DNA of 64,000 nucleotides from Spongilla lacustris (Eukaryota; Porifera; Demospongiae; Spongillida; Spongillidae): NCBI GenBank assembly GCA_949361645.1, contig OX442420.1, positions 9,564,735 to 9,628,734 of the forward strand, read 5' to 3'. Shown piece by piece: positions 50,600 to 63,609 of this stretch (position 1 is its first letter; each line of letters starts with the position of its first letter). The notes under the pieces were generated by a model. It saw only the letters and a program-made list of their open reading frames with translations, ran no database searches and was not told where the DNA came from. The position numbers and the translations under genes were made by a program.

Positions 50600-51385
50600 C
50601 AGAGGCGGATCCGGGGGGGGGGGCTGAGGGGGCTATAGCCCCCCCCTTTCCTTTAGAACACGCCCCTTTTTATTTTGTACCACGCCCCTTCAGGCTCCCG
50701 AAGTGCCTCGATCTTCGTACATGTACTTGTGAAAACGAGTCAACGCGTGACGTACGAAAAGAAGTCCCAATCAATGACGATGAGATATTCATAGCTGAAC
50801 CACAACCCGCGCCACAAAGCGGTGGACCCAATCAGCCTTTGCCAGACTAGCGCGAATCACGAATAATGACGAATTGCTGTCAAGATCAATGAGAATGTTA
50901 AGTACCTTGAAGACACAGACCTGCTAAAATTTAGGTGTGATGCTAGGGACACTGATCATGAGCGTTCATAGACGGCCGGAGGGGGCGCCCAGGGGGCCTT
51001 AGCCCCCCCACACCCCCCCTCCCCAGGCTATGGCGCCTCCTTCCCCCCACCTCCAATCCCTAATCCACAACATGCAGAGCATAATTTAGCTTCTAGCGCT
51101 CGCTCGCATGCATTATCAGAGTCAAACGGTTACGCGCGCATCAAAAGTATCGTAGCCACGCCCCTTTTGGGCGCCCCTCGTGTGTTTGCCCCTCCCCTCG
51201 ATAGATGCTGGGGCTGCCTCTGGCCGTTTAAGCGAATGGACTAAAATTGCAACTTACCGTTTAAGGTGTGAAAAAAAGTATCGAAACCAGGAATTCAATG
51301 CTCAAAAATTTTTCCGGGGGCAGAGCCCCCGGACCCCCCTTCTAGCCCCCCCCCCCCCCTTTCGATATTCCTGGATCCGCCCTTG
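50600..51385. mobile_element. 786-bp MITE of the CAGAGGCGGATCC family
   Basis: Ends CAGAGGCGGATCCGGGG and, inverted, CAAGGGCGGATCCAGG, flanked by a perfect 5-bp direct repeat tcatg (50595-50599, 51386-51390). Has the opposed G and C tracts near the left end and a GGGGCAGAGCCCCCGG hairpin near the right. No credible protein. Confidence 0.8.
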
Positions 51386-51390
51386 TCATG

Positions 51391-52667
51391 CGTGTAATCT
51401 CGCTGTGCTCATGAAGGCTTGCGTGCATGTATATATGCGCTCCGCTGTGTTCATGCTCGCGCTTCGATTGGCCTATACTAAGTTTCAAATTTGATGCAAG
51501 CTTGTTTATTAGCCTGCATGCCAATTTGTGTTCAGAGTGATGCCGGGTTAATAAGTAGCATGGCTGTGCTTGTACAGTAACAGTGTACTTGGACATGGGA
51601 GCATATACATTATTACTCACACTGAAGTATTTTGTTATGTGTACATATAGCAAGGAAACAGACTATTAATTTCAATATATATATATATATATATATAATA
51701 ATAATTATATATATATATATATATTATATTTCACAGGTTGCAACTTGAATATTGGGTTTATGCTAAAAGCGTTCATGCAGTCGATCATGTGGCTACATGT
51801 CTATATCATTATACCACATGCAGGTCCTGATAGCAAGAAGACAATAATGAAATATGCTGGAAGAATGCTGCCGAACACTGTTGCATGTGCTGCCTTAATG
51901 GCAGGAGTTTGGACACTTTGTGTATTCTCCCCTGTTCCATCAATACTGCATGCATACTGAGGTGCGTTCAATACACACATCACATATACACATACACAAT
52001 GCACACATACACACATGCATACATATGCACACATACATGACACACACACATACACGCACACTGCAAATAATTTGGTTGCTATGTCAAACCAATGAATGTT
52101 AAACCAGTGGTTTCCACCAACCTAAAATGTCAAACCAAAGTTTTGATTTCATTGTCAATCTTAACATTTTGGTTTGAAAATGACTTGGTTTGTGCTTCAA
52201 ACCAATCCCTCTTAGGCTAGGAAATAGAAAAATAATAATTTAAAATATGTATGTTTGTATACCCTATGGAGCATCTACATCCCATCCTTCCCTTTGAAAG
52301 ATCCTGCCCTATGGAGAGTCTACATCTAAGAAACCCTCCTCCCCTTTGAAGGGTTCCTGCCTAATAGAGCATCACCATGCACACGGTGACTAACCCTCTA
52401 CCCAGTCTATACACATGTATATTTGTAACAGATGTGTTTACAGTTACCAAGGTATTTCATTGAGACATAATGTATGAGGAAGACCTAATTGGTATAATGT
52501 TTCAAAGGACATGGCCCTGCCTTTGAAATATCATACCAATTAGCTCTTCCTCATTAAGGTGGCTATGTTATGTGACAGACGCCTCATGCTGCTGCACAGA
52601 TATATATTCTTTGTAGCCACTGATTATTGTTGCTCACAGAACTGACAATAATAAGTGTAGCAGGGAA
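51391..52667. other. no gene recognised; AT repeat and hairpins
   Basis: Holds an (AT)n tract at 51678-51725, a CACATACA-rich stretch near 51970-52065, a TTGGTTTGA/TCAAACCAA inverted cluster at 52080-52210, and a hairpin at about 52468-52556 whose arms share GAGGAAGACCTAATTGGTAT. A 71-codon frame at 51745-51960 has no known domain. Confidence 0.5.
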
Positions 52668-52861
52668 ATGTTTTTTGATCAGTCCACTTTTTCTCCCATG
52701 TTATTTTTACATTTGGTTGTATCTTTCACTGTAAAAATAATTCACCACAATGGTATTTACAAAACCTATAGTTAATTGGCACATCAAATACAATTTCTTA
52801 TTCTATACTTCAAACACAGAACTAAATTGTTTCATATATGAAAAGTTCAGAACATGCACAT
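52668..52861 (-). repeat. second copy of the mariner 3' fragment
   Basis: Nearly identical to 30741-30924, ending at the same sequence GAACATGCACATA, and it includes the last codons of the truncated transposase there. Confidence 0.85.
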
Positions 52862-53328
52862 AACTGTCCAGAGCACGCACAACTGTTCATCAACCTTTTG
52901 GCACATGAGCTAGGTGTCAGCAGTTAAAGAGTTTAGGGAGTAAACAGGGTTTAATGGCCTGTGGTAAACCACCTGGGCTAGCGTTTGGCCCATGCAGGGC
53001 CGCAGCCCTCAAGGAGCCATTTTATTGTTAAGGTTGTCTATGGAGTCAGCTTGTGGGTCTATATATGCCTCAGTGCGGTGGCCCTGGCTATCGCCTAGGT
53101 CACTGCAGGAGGCAACGTTGATGCACCCACCCACACCACTTTCAATGTCTTGTATTTGTATTAGTGCTGGTCATAAATTTCATGACACTGGTGGTGGGCG
53201 GGGCCCTGCAGGCTAGTCCCTTCCCTGCAACCCAAGCCTGGACCAACGTCCTGGCCTTGGTACACAGAGCACCCAGTGGGTGGTCAGCATCACCCCTGGT
53301 CTCTGTTGCCGGTCATCCCAAACCGGGC
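52862..53328. other. no gene recognised
   Basis: Target region of the hAT element at 53337; the same GC-rich sequence continues after it at 55388. Nothing recognised. Confidence 0.45.
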
Positions 53329-53336
53329 CACCCGAC

Positions 53337-55387
53337 TAGGGTGTGTAACCTCCCCTGAATAATGAAAATCGATTTTTCCGAATACTTTTAAAACACTAAT
53401 CGATTTTTCAGGTTTTTCTGGATCTGAAAATCGATTTTTCCGAATACTTGAAAAAAGAAAATCGATTTTTCCGAATAGGTTTTGACAATTTGCCAGCCGA
53501 ATACCTAGGTTATTCAGGTTTTCTGCTCACTGAGCCAGATGCCCTTAGCACACAAGCACACTTACCCCCATCACACCAGTGCCCTCATGAGCACACAACC
53601 ATAGCTACCCCATCACACAACCACAGCTACCCCCATCACACCAGACACCCTCCTACAACTACCCACATTACACCAGATCAGTACAGCATGCATCCACAGC
53701 TACCCACATCACACCAGATGCACTCAGCACACAACCACAGGCCTAAATCGCTTGGCCTAACCACATAACTAGATGGGCGTGTCTGACCTAAGTTAGCGTG
53801 GCCTATCTACAAATCGTACCAGAACCTGATGCCAAAAGAGTAGAACTATGCATGCACAGATGAAGTTTACGCACCACCGGCCATGCAGCCTCCATTTCAC
53901 CATCGCGAGTTTTGAAAATACTAGTAACTAAGTAGGCCTAAAGCAATCGCGGCAATATCAGCTCAGGCAAGAAACCAGCTAGACATAAGTTCGAAATGCA
54001 CTAAGCGAACTACCTTTGATTTGTAGCTGGAGCTGTCCGTCGTCATGACTCGTGAAGAGGGAGATCTGTTGGCTAGTTCGAATTACTGCCCGTACTCCGT
54101 CGTAATGATATTTGAACCGCGGAGTTAATTTGAACCGCTTCCGAAAAAACGAGATCATATCTCGGGATAGGAACGGGATTTCGCTATCGGACTTTTTTTT
54201 TTCTGTATGTAGGTAATAGATTAACGGATCCCAAGACTATAAGTTTTTGGCCACATGGGAAACACGTGCGCGTAAAACAAAGGATTGGCGCCCAAAAAGT
54301 TTTAATTTAATTGTCTTCCTAGCCGAAAAACGCGGCGTCATGGAGGGTAACGGCGGAGAGGGGGCAGCTGCAGAGGGGCCTAGAAGGAGCCCACGGGGTG
54401 GGGGAGCCATCGTGTCTTACGTGACACCTAAATATTCTCCTGGAGACGCTGCTAACGGCCGTGCTTGCCTTCAAGGCAGTCGAGGTCCCAAAGGGCTCCA
54501 AGAAAGCAGACTTGCAGAAGCTTGCCAAAGATGCCCTCAAGCTGCTCATGAGCAAGGAGCCTACTCCCTTGCTTGGTCTGCCTGCCCCACCTACATGCAA
54601 CTCTACCGTAGCCGCTGGGCAGCCGGGCCCGAGCTCCGCTGCTATGCCAGATGAGCCCGATGATGACGGGGGGTGGGGGGAGGAGGGAGCTAGTGATTCA
54701 GACTCTGATACCAAATGATGCCTCAATTTAGTAATGTTGAGGGATCATGTGCAAGGGATGTAGGTGTGTGATTCAATTAAAATTATCTGGATAGCATCAA
54801 TTTTTGCATGAGTATATCGTGATTTTTTCGCTCTGGTTCAAATTAAAAATTGCGCCTGGATTTCACTGGCCGGTTACATGTACATGTGAGCGCCTCTCAT
54901 GCATGCCAGGATCATCATGGAAGGTTTCAAATCTCACCAATCCATCCACTATCCATACACTTGAGCTGTGTATGCTCATATCCCGCCTAGGACTAAGCAT
55001 TCTTAAGTAATGTGAACGGTTTTTCGCAAATAGGTTCAAATATCATAACGACGGAGTACATGTAAACTGCATCTGATCTCGTCCCCACGTATATATTAAC
55101 ACCAGTGACGTTAATTAACGTTACGCTTCAAATTAATTGGAAGTAATTATTATCGTAAACGCGTATCCGGATATCGTCATAAAAAGGTATTCGAATAATG
55201 GGCGAATTGTCGATGCGGACGACGAATACCTAAGTACCTCCGAATGGAGATTCACAAACCGGTTATTTCGAATAGAACAAATCCAATAATCGATTTTTCC
55301 GAGTAATGCTAAATTACTATTCGAACGGATAGGTTTTTGCGAATATCCGAATAACCCGAATAACCTGATAACCGGTTACACACCCTA
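53337..55387. mobile_element. 2.05-kb hAT-type element with 8-bp duplication
   Basis: Terminal inverted repeats TAGGGTGTGTAACC (53337 on; inverse ending 55387), flanked by a perfect 8-bp direct repeat cacccgac (53329-53336, 55388-55395). Eight-base duplications with TAGGGTGTG ends fit hAT. AATCGATTTTTCCGA repeats crowd both subterminal regions. A nested inverted pair (GGTTCAAATATCAT core, ~54093-54118 and ~55033-55058) brackets a GC-rich segment with open frames. No hAT transposase was recognised. Confidence 0.87.
54340..54718 (+). other. GC-rich open segment carried by the hAT element
   Basis: Two overlapping frames are open. One starts MEGNGGEGAAAEGPRRS at 54340 and runs to 54654. The other is open from 54425 to 54718, has a helical stretch (LLETLLTAVLAFKAVEVPKG) and an acidic tail ending GASDSDSDTK. 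The second looks more protein-like and may be a captured host exon or a diverged transposon ORF joined through a lost intron or frameshift. No domain was recognised. Confidence 0.35.
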
Positions 55388-55395
55388 CACCCGAC

Positions 55396-57405
<2,010 letters not shown>

Positions 57406-57751
57406 ACATGTGTGTGTGTGTGTGTGTGTACATGTGTGTGTGTGTACATGTGTGTGTGTGTGTACATGTGTGTGTGTGTGTACATGTGTGTGTGTGTGTA
57501 CATGTGTGTGTGTGTGTACATGTGTGTGTACATGTGTGTACATGTGTGTGTGTGCTTGAATAAATTCACTTAAGGTCTAAGAAGCCTCATGGACATGTAG
57601 AACGATGCACCAGTTCAGTCTGTTTAGGTTCATTGTGCTTCTCAGCCATTAATGGACGAAAGAATGCAGTATATAGTGCTTAATTTTCAATTTTAAGCCC
57701 TCCTACATGTAGGCAAAGCATTTTCCACTGACATCCATTTGTTTTTTTTAG

Positions 57752-57796
57752 GAAATCGCATTGCTGCCATATGAACTGCAGAAGAAGCTTGAGTGA
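57752..57796 (+). CDS. possible terminal exon (14 codons)
   Basis: After a strong acceptor (TTTTTTTAG, ending 57751) is EIALLPYELQKKLE and TGA. The acceptor and amphipathic composition look like a short last coding exon, but no partner exon was found in the 5 kb upstream, so this is tentative. Confidence 0.25.
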   Translation, partial: EIALLPYELQKKLE

Positions 57797-58002
57797 AGAT
57801 GGCATCTCCTAGGAAATTGATGTATCTTCCTGCCTCACTAATATGTCTACTATTATAAATAGTTTTAGTGTCAGTACGCTGTAATTTTGTACGTAAATTT
57901 CCGTTTTGTAATCAGTCGCGATATAATTTATAAGGGGAGCTAGGCTGTAGTTGCATATATGTATTATATTTGAGTGAGCTAAACTGACATCAGTGTCAAT
58001 TA

Positions 58003-59340
58003 ATGGCTACCAGTGCTACGATCTCGAATACAGTGATATCCGTTGGCGATATTCCACAAGACAAATCTCGAGATGTCGCCGAAGGAGACGGAGACAACTG
58101 GCGAGGAGGAGAAGGAGAAGGAGGACGGGGAGAAGGAGTAGGAGGAATAGGAGGAGGAGTAGGAGGAGAAGAAAATGAGAACAAACCGCCAAACTATTCC
58201 CGACTCGAAGAATTTGGACTTGGACGAGGAGTAGATGCAACCGACCCCACCCCTTTCATGAACAAGAAACCATTCCAAGTTCTTCCAGTCGACTCTGAAA
58301 ACTCAATATTTACCGACCTAGGTGGAGCGCTGGAAATCATCTTTCATAAAATAGAAAGATCCGATAGTCAGACGGCGCAGCTCGCTGCTTCGTTCACCGC
58401 CCCAAAGACTCCGATTACAATAGGTGCGGCAATAGAGCACTCTAGAAAAATCACTCAAAGAGGCTACACACTGGGCAGAAAAGTTATCACTCGATCCATC
58501 GAGTTCAGGAAAGATTTGTCCAATGAAAAACAGTCATTTTTGGAGAAGTGGCTTATCGAACGGAAGTACTATAAGAAAGACGATCCGATTCCGTCTGAAG
58601 GATTGGTACAGTTTCTCATAGATTACGGGATTACTCATTACGTCACCAAAATTCAACTCGGAGCGGCAGAGTACCGCACCATGTCCGAAACCAATTACAG
58701 CAGCTTCATATCGGGCAAGCAGACACTAGGAGTGGACAAAATCGCCGATCTTGCTCTGTCAATGTCGGGAAAAAATGAACAATCGATTCATAACTTACAA
58801 GTCAAGCGTATTGGATTTATGAACCCCGGGTTCGTGGTTCGGAGGGGTACTTATGACGAGGCAGTGGTGGACGTTCAATTGGAGTCCATTCTAAACCTGA
58901 TCAGCGACGAAGATTTGAAGGACCGACTGTCAACGGCGTTGCACATCTATGCCGACCACCATGGGCGTTATGACATTGGGTGGCGAAAGCCATGCGAAGC
59001 TGACTTGATAGCAGCCTTTAGACGACCGCTGAACGCCGGCAAGGAGCCTGACGGCGCATGTGTCGCTGACGAACCCGATGGGCATGTGGTTTCGGCTTAT
59101 AATAACGCAGTAAGAGCTATTACAAACAAGTTTCGCTTTCCACCTACTCGTAAGTTATAATGCGATAATTTCATACACTAATGGACTCGATCAATGATCA
59201 GCAACATATATAATTTGGCAGTGATGAAATTTAGATGTTGAATAATTCTTATGCACACGCACACGTACGCGCACACACATGCACACACACGCACACACAC
59301 GCACATGTACACACACGCGCGCGCGCACACACACACACAT

Positions 59341-59397
<57 letters not shown>

Positions 59398-60291
59398 GCC
59401 TCAATATATGTTTTTGGCCCACCTAATCAAATTTTGGTAGCTACATATACAATATAGCACTGTCACGTGCAATAGTATTGTTACAACTAACATGTAAACA
59501 ATATACCGCGTGTTCACTGCCCAAACCCAAACGTACGTAAGCATATATTTATAATGCATGTCTGTTTTTGCAGAACATCAAGATGGTTATAAGTATGCAA
59601 TCTGTTGCAAACATGGTAAAAAGCGGCTTTACTTGAGCATTGCGGAAAACAATCAAGTCATTGCCGTTGAGAATAGTAAAACGGATCCGATAAATTATTT
59701 TAACTTGCTGTCTACGGAGAATCCACATGAGTTTGTCATAGTGGACTATAAAAAGGTGGAGGTCAAAACCGAAGAGTTTCGTAATAGGCTCTATTACGAT
59801 TTTTGGCCAACTCCTCGCTACTTGAAGGTCAAAACGCACCTCGGATATAACTGTGGACCTTTGAGTTTGGAAGACAGCGTGGACGAATACTATTGTCGCC
59901 TTAAACTCCGCCCCAGACTCTACCGTACGAAGGGAACCGTGACGCTGAACGATTTCGCAAACGGCAAAGATATACGTACTACATTTGTACGGCAGGACGA
60001 TATGGGAAAACGGGTTACCTATACCTGAGAGATAGGGGAGAAAGAGGGGAGGTGGAGGGACAGGGGCAAGAGGAGGTGGCCATGGACGTGGGAGAACACA
60101 TTCCACTCACGATGTCGCCCAACTATGGCACCACGGCGAGCAGTCAGCGGGCCACCTCGACGGAAAGCCAAGCGAGCAGTGAGCGGGCCCGCTACGTCAC
60201 TGCCTGCAAACCTTTTATCAAGAGGGGCAACGAAGATGACCTGATGCTGTTCAGACTGGTGCGGTACGAAAGTATGTACGAACTGAACTAA
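58003..60291 (+). CDS. MACPF (perforin-like) protein gene, two exons, with a 2-nt shift in exon 2
   Basis: Exon 1 58003-59149; intron 59150-59573 (GTAAGT...TTTTTGCAG, carrying a CA repeat); exon 2 from 59574. Exon 1 encodes 382 residues: a Gly/Glu-rich low-complexity N-terminus (30-60) without a signal peptide, then a MACPF domain with signature [13 protein letters not shown] at 208-220, close to the family's Y/W-G-T-H-Y/F-x6-G-G but with an extra Ile and the second Gly replaced by Ala. MACPF proteins form membrane pores in immunity, venom or development; which applies here is unknown. Exon 2 encodes a ~230-residue cysteine-bearing C-terminal module also found at 14048. Relative to that paralogue there are two extra bases near 59970, so the frame ends at 60028 and the downstream homology (60052-60291) is in another frame. 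Either this copy makes a shortened protein or it is decaying. Confidence 0.72.
59262..59392. repeat. (CA)n microsatellite in the MACPF intron
   Basis: Interrupted then pure (CA)n; includes a GCGCGCGC block. Confidence 0.9.
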
Positions 60292-60368
60292 ACTGAACTA
60301 TTCTTTTTTGTTCCTTTCATCGGTAAATAATGCGTATCTGTGTACACTTAACTTGAATATTTTTGGCA

Positions 60369-60374
60369 AATAAA
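60369..60374 (+). terminator. possible polyadenylation signal of the MACPF gene
   Basis: AATAAA about 80 nt after the end of homology to the paralogous exon at 60291. Confidence 0.5.
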
Positions 60375-60472
60375 TGACATTCAATAGCAAGCATTCTACT
60401 GATCAAAGAAACACGTGTATAATGAGCTATAATCGTTAAGTTTTAAACATACATGTATCTATTCCTAGTTAG

Positions 60473-61700
60473 CTACTGATGGGGTGTCAGCCACAAGAGC
60501 GACCAGCTTCTGCTTGGTCCGGCTGGGATATTGCAATTCTTCTGAGTTGCAGCTAGTGCCACCACTACTCCTGCCCCTAAATAGGAAAAGAAATCCTACA
60601 TGTAAGGTCAGGAATACATTTTTGTACTCCCAAGGTCAGGAATACATTTTTGTACTCCAAAGGTCAGGAATACATTTTTGTACTTCCAAGGTCAGGAATA
60701 CATTTTTGTACTCCCAAGGTCAGGAATAAATTTTTGTACTCCCAAGGTCAGGAATACATTTTTGTACTCCCAAGGTCAGGAATACATTTTTGTACTCCCA
60801 AGGTCAGGAATACATTTTTGTACTTCCTATAGGCCATGCAGGAAAACATTTAAAAGTAAGCACATTATGCAGTTAACTAAATACTGGTGCTTGAAAACCT
60901 TACCAGCTGTCCCAAGAAGGTCAATGACCCACTGCCCTTCATAACTGAATAGTGTTATGAGGAGCTCCTCTGGTGTTCCTCCATACACAATTGCATTGTG
61001 TACTCTTGACTGGAAATGTTGTGGAGATAGTTTGCCATCTTGTGCCCAATGGCCCACAATGACTGCTGTCACAGATGGAACCAAACCGATTCCTTAATAA
61101 ATAAATAAAAATTAAAAGGAAATGGTTAATACTGAACATTCTTAGTGAGTACATTTAATTTACCGGGGTGGACAGGTTCAGCTTTATTGTACGCATAAAG
61201 TCTTGAAATGTGGTCATAACACTTTCTCAATGCACTCTCTACTGCAGGTATTTGCTTAGGATCACATACCACCGCGAAATAAAATAGCGTCAACGACGCA
61301 TTCAAGGAGTTTATCTGCCCTACGGAAAATGACCATTTAGTACATGAATATGAATTACTGGAAATGGCTATTTGTATAGATGTTTTTAAATTCATTTATA
61401 AACATACCTGAGGAATTTGGGCAATAATAAGATTGGCTCCTGGAAAGGCGTTTACCGCGCGCTTGATGTCGGCAGCAGTATAACCATCGTTGGGTCCGCA
61501 CAGATTACATAGCCTCTAGTGTCGTTCTGATGGACCATAAAGCAATCTGACTGTTCTGTGGTCGTCATGGTTATAGCTGCTTGGCAGTAGTCCTTATTAA
61601 AGACTTGCGCGGAATACCATTGGTGAATGGGAACGTCGCAAACTGCATCAGGCGCTTCTCTTCCGCGTAAGTACCAAACCGCCTCTCCACTTCCTCCCAG
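60473..61700 (-). pseudogene. four-exon gene or pseudogene with an SAM-binding-like motif
   Basis: Exons in coding order: ~61700-61408, 61314-61164, 61092-60904, 60576-60473 (stop TAG). Donors and acceptors are canonical and phases fit across the last three junctions. Protein features: WYSAQVFNKDYCQAAITMTT and NAFPGANLIIAQIPQ in exon A, PAVESALRKCYDHISRLYAY in B, GLVPSVTAVIVGHWAQDGKL then GQWVIDLLGTAG in C, continued by AGVVVALAATQKN in D. The DLLGTAGAGVVVAL stretch across the last intron resembles motif I (D-x-F-x-G-x-G) of DNA methyltransferases; that is inference from one motif. Exon A needs a small frameshift near 61490 to join its halves, and its 5' end runs into a MITE fragment at 61702. 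So it is probably broken, unless it starts with an unseen upstream exon. I do not recognise the family. Confidence 0.5.
60603..60826 (+). repeat. 28-bp minisatellite, 8 copies
   Basis: Unit AAGGTCAGGAATACATTTTT plus GTACTCCC, in the last intron of the minus-strand gene above. On the minus strand each unit reads GGGAGTACAAAAATGTATTC followed by CTGACCTT. Confidence 0.92.
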
Positions 61701-61701
61701 G

Positions 61702-61790
61702 CAGCGCCGGGTTAACCGGGGCGCAGTTGGCGCAAAAGCGCCAGGCCCACCGGTACCGACGGTAGGGGCCCATTAATCCGCCTATGTACA
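61702..61790. mobile_element. GC-rich MITE fragment
   Basis: CAGCGCCGGGTTAACCGGGG and the following GGCGCAAAAGCGCC and GGGGCCC palindromes resemble transposon ends of the kind seen at 304; the partner end was not found. It abuts exon A of the gene above. Confidence 0.4.
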
Positions 61791-62321
61791 CGCCCACAAT
61801 GGATGAATTAATAGGTACAACAGTAAAGCAGCGTGCTCATGCGCGTGCATGTGTTAAATGGTGCAGAGGGAAGGCTCAGTTTTATTTTTGCCCACCCCCA
61901 ATACTGTTATATATTCCGAAACCCACCCCCTGTTGCAAACTTGGCCATAAATCCCTGTCACTGTAATAAAGGAAGAGATGGTGGACACTCCTGTTGCTGT
62001 CATGAGTATCAAGAGAGCCAGAGAGCTAATACTAGTATAACATTGTTTATGTACTGAACAATATTATGGTTATGACATGTAGATATACATGATTACTATG
62101 TAAATGACATATATACCAAGTTCAGATTGATCAGTGTTTCTCTATGGTATCATAATTGCAACGTCGGAGGATGGTCCTTTTTGCATTTTAAAATGCAAAG
62201 TATTCTCTTTCAACTATTGGGGTATGCATGTATACATGTAAGATTAATAGTGATGAAATGTCTGTTGCTAAGTGAATATATTTAGATGTAGCATTGAAAG
62301 CAAGAATAAAAAGCAATGAAA
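61791..62321. other. no gene recognised
   Basis: AT-rich sequence with short open frames only. Confidence 0.5.
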
Positions 62322-62613
62322 CAAGTAAATAAAAAACATTCTCTATGAGAAAGTTGGTGGTATATAGGATTTGAAGGCAATAGTGGTGTAAAAAGCAGGG
62401 AAACAAGGGTTGAATGATAAGGAAAAATGAAATAGTCCTATATTAGCACATGCATGAACAATGTATTATTCTACAATGTGTGCTGGGCTAAATATAGGAC
62501 TATTTCGTTTTTCCTTATCATTCAACCCTTGTTTCCCTGCTTTTTACACCACTATTGCCTTCAAATCCTATATACCACCAACTTTCTCATAGAGAATGTT
62601 TTTTATTTACTTG
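62322..62613. repeat. 292-bp hairpin (inverted repeat)
   Basis: Arms 62322-62444 and 62491-62613, about 123 bp each and nearly perfect, with a 46-bp loop. Each arm shares GGTGGTATATAGGATTTGAA. Either a MITE or a recent inverted duplication; the near identity suggests youth. Confidence 0.85.
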
Positions 62614-62617
62614 TAGG

Positions 62618-62825
62618 AGTTTAAAAGCACGATTGACGATGAACAAATTAATGCGGATATACATAAATAAACACACAAAAATTCATGTTCTTACAAACAT
62701 TACAAAGCGGAGCATACACGACAAAACCATTTCCCTGTCTTTGATAACACAGACGCTGGAATTGCTTCACCCTCGCTACGCCACTGAGTACATATAAGGT
62801 CATTGCATGCACGAGCCTTTTTTTC
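62618..62825 (+). repeat. 208-bp direct repeat, copy 1
   Basis: Starts AGTTTAAAAGCACGATTGAC and ends CACGAGCCTTTTTTT; a second copy lies at 63009-63216 with only a few differences. Confidence 0.88.
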
Positions 62826-62839
62826 ATTATTGGTCCTAT

Positions 62840-62867
62840 CCTGAAATGGTCCTAGGACCATTTCAGG
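62840..62867. repeat. perfect 28-bp palindrome centred on TCCTAGGA
   Basis: The 28-bp sequence reads identically on both strands. Diverged half-copies of GGTCCTAGGACC follow at about 62910-62930, and AGGTCCTA recurs twice more before 62970. Confidence 0.85.
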
Positions 62868-63008
62868 CAGCTCGTTTTGGTCCTAAGGACTACTGCCTAA
62901 AACGGTCCTAGGACCACTTCAGGCTGCCTGATTAGGTCCTACGCTGCTCATTTAGGTCCTATACGTCGATATCATTATACTGACAAATAAATTCTATACT
63001 GCTATAAA

Positions 63009-63216
63009 AGTTTAAAAGCACGATTGACGATGAACAAATTAATGCGGATATACATAAATAAACACACAAAAATTCATGTTCTTACAAACATTACAAAGCG
63101 AAGCATACACGACAAAACCATTTCCCTGTCTTTGATAACACAGACGCTGGAATTGCTTCACCCTCGCTACGGCGCTGAGTACATATAAGGTCATTGCATG
63201 CACGAGCCTTTTTTTC
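63009..63216 (+). repeat. 208-bp direct repeat, copy 2
   Basis: Matches 62618-62825. The 183 bp between the copies is the GGTCCTA-rich palindromic segment. Confidence 0.88.
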
Positions 63217-63609
63217 TTTACTAAATAGGCTCCATGGCTCCAGAAGTGAAACATTTAATGAGATAGCTCGAACAAGCCTGCTCATATAATAACCTGCTCA
63301 GTTGGACTCGCTGAAAAGAAATAAATGTTGCAAATGGAATGGTATAAATCATGCAGTGTTATAGAATCCTGTTGTCTATGAACCGATTGACTGAAAGACG
63401 AGTGTGATTTTATTGTTTGGAATTTATAAAATCAAAGCAGCTATTTGCTGCTTGACCTCTTGGCTTAGGTCAGTATGCCCCATGATACCATAGACATACC
63501 TCTCCTAGTACTGATCGGTTGGTCCCCAGACTTGAACACAACATTGGACTGATATATCGTTATACTGATTCATGCATGCAGTGATTCCCGGATACATTCA
63601 AACACTATG
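63217..63609. other. no gene recognised
   Basis: No domain, exon pair or repeat end was recognised. Confidence 0.5.

Noticed and set aside
51745..51960. 71-codon frame with a hydrophobic tail
   Set aside because: No homology recognised, no supporting exon structure.
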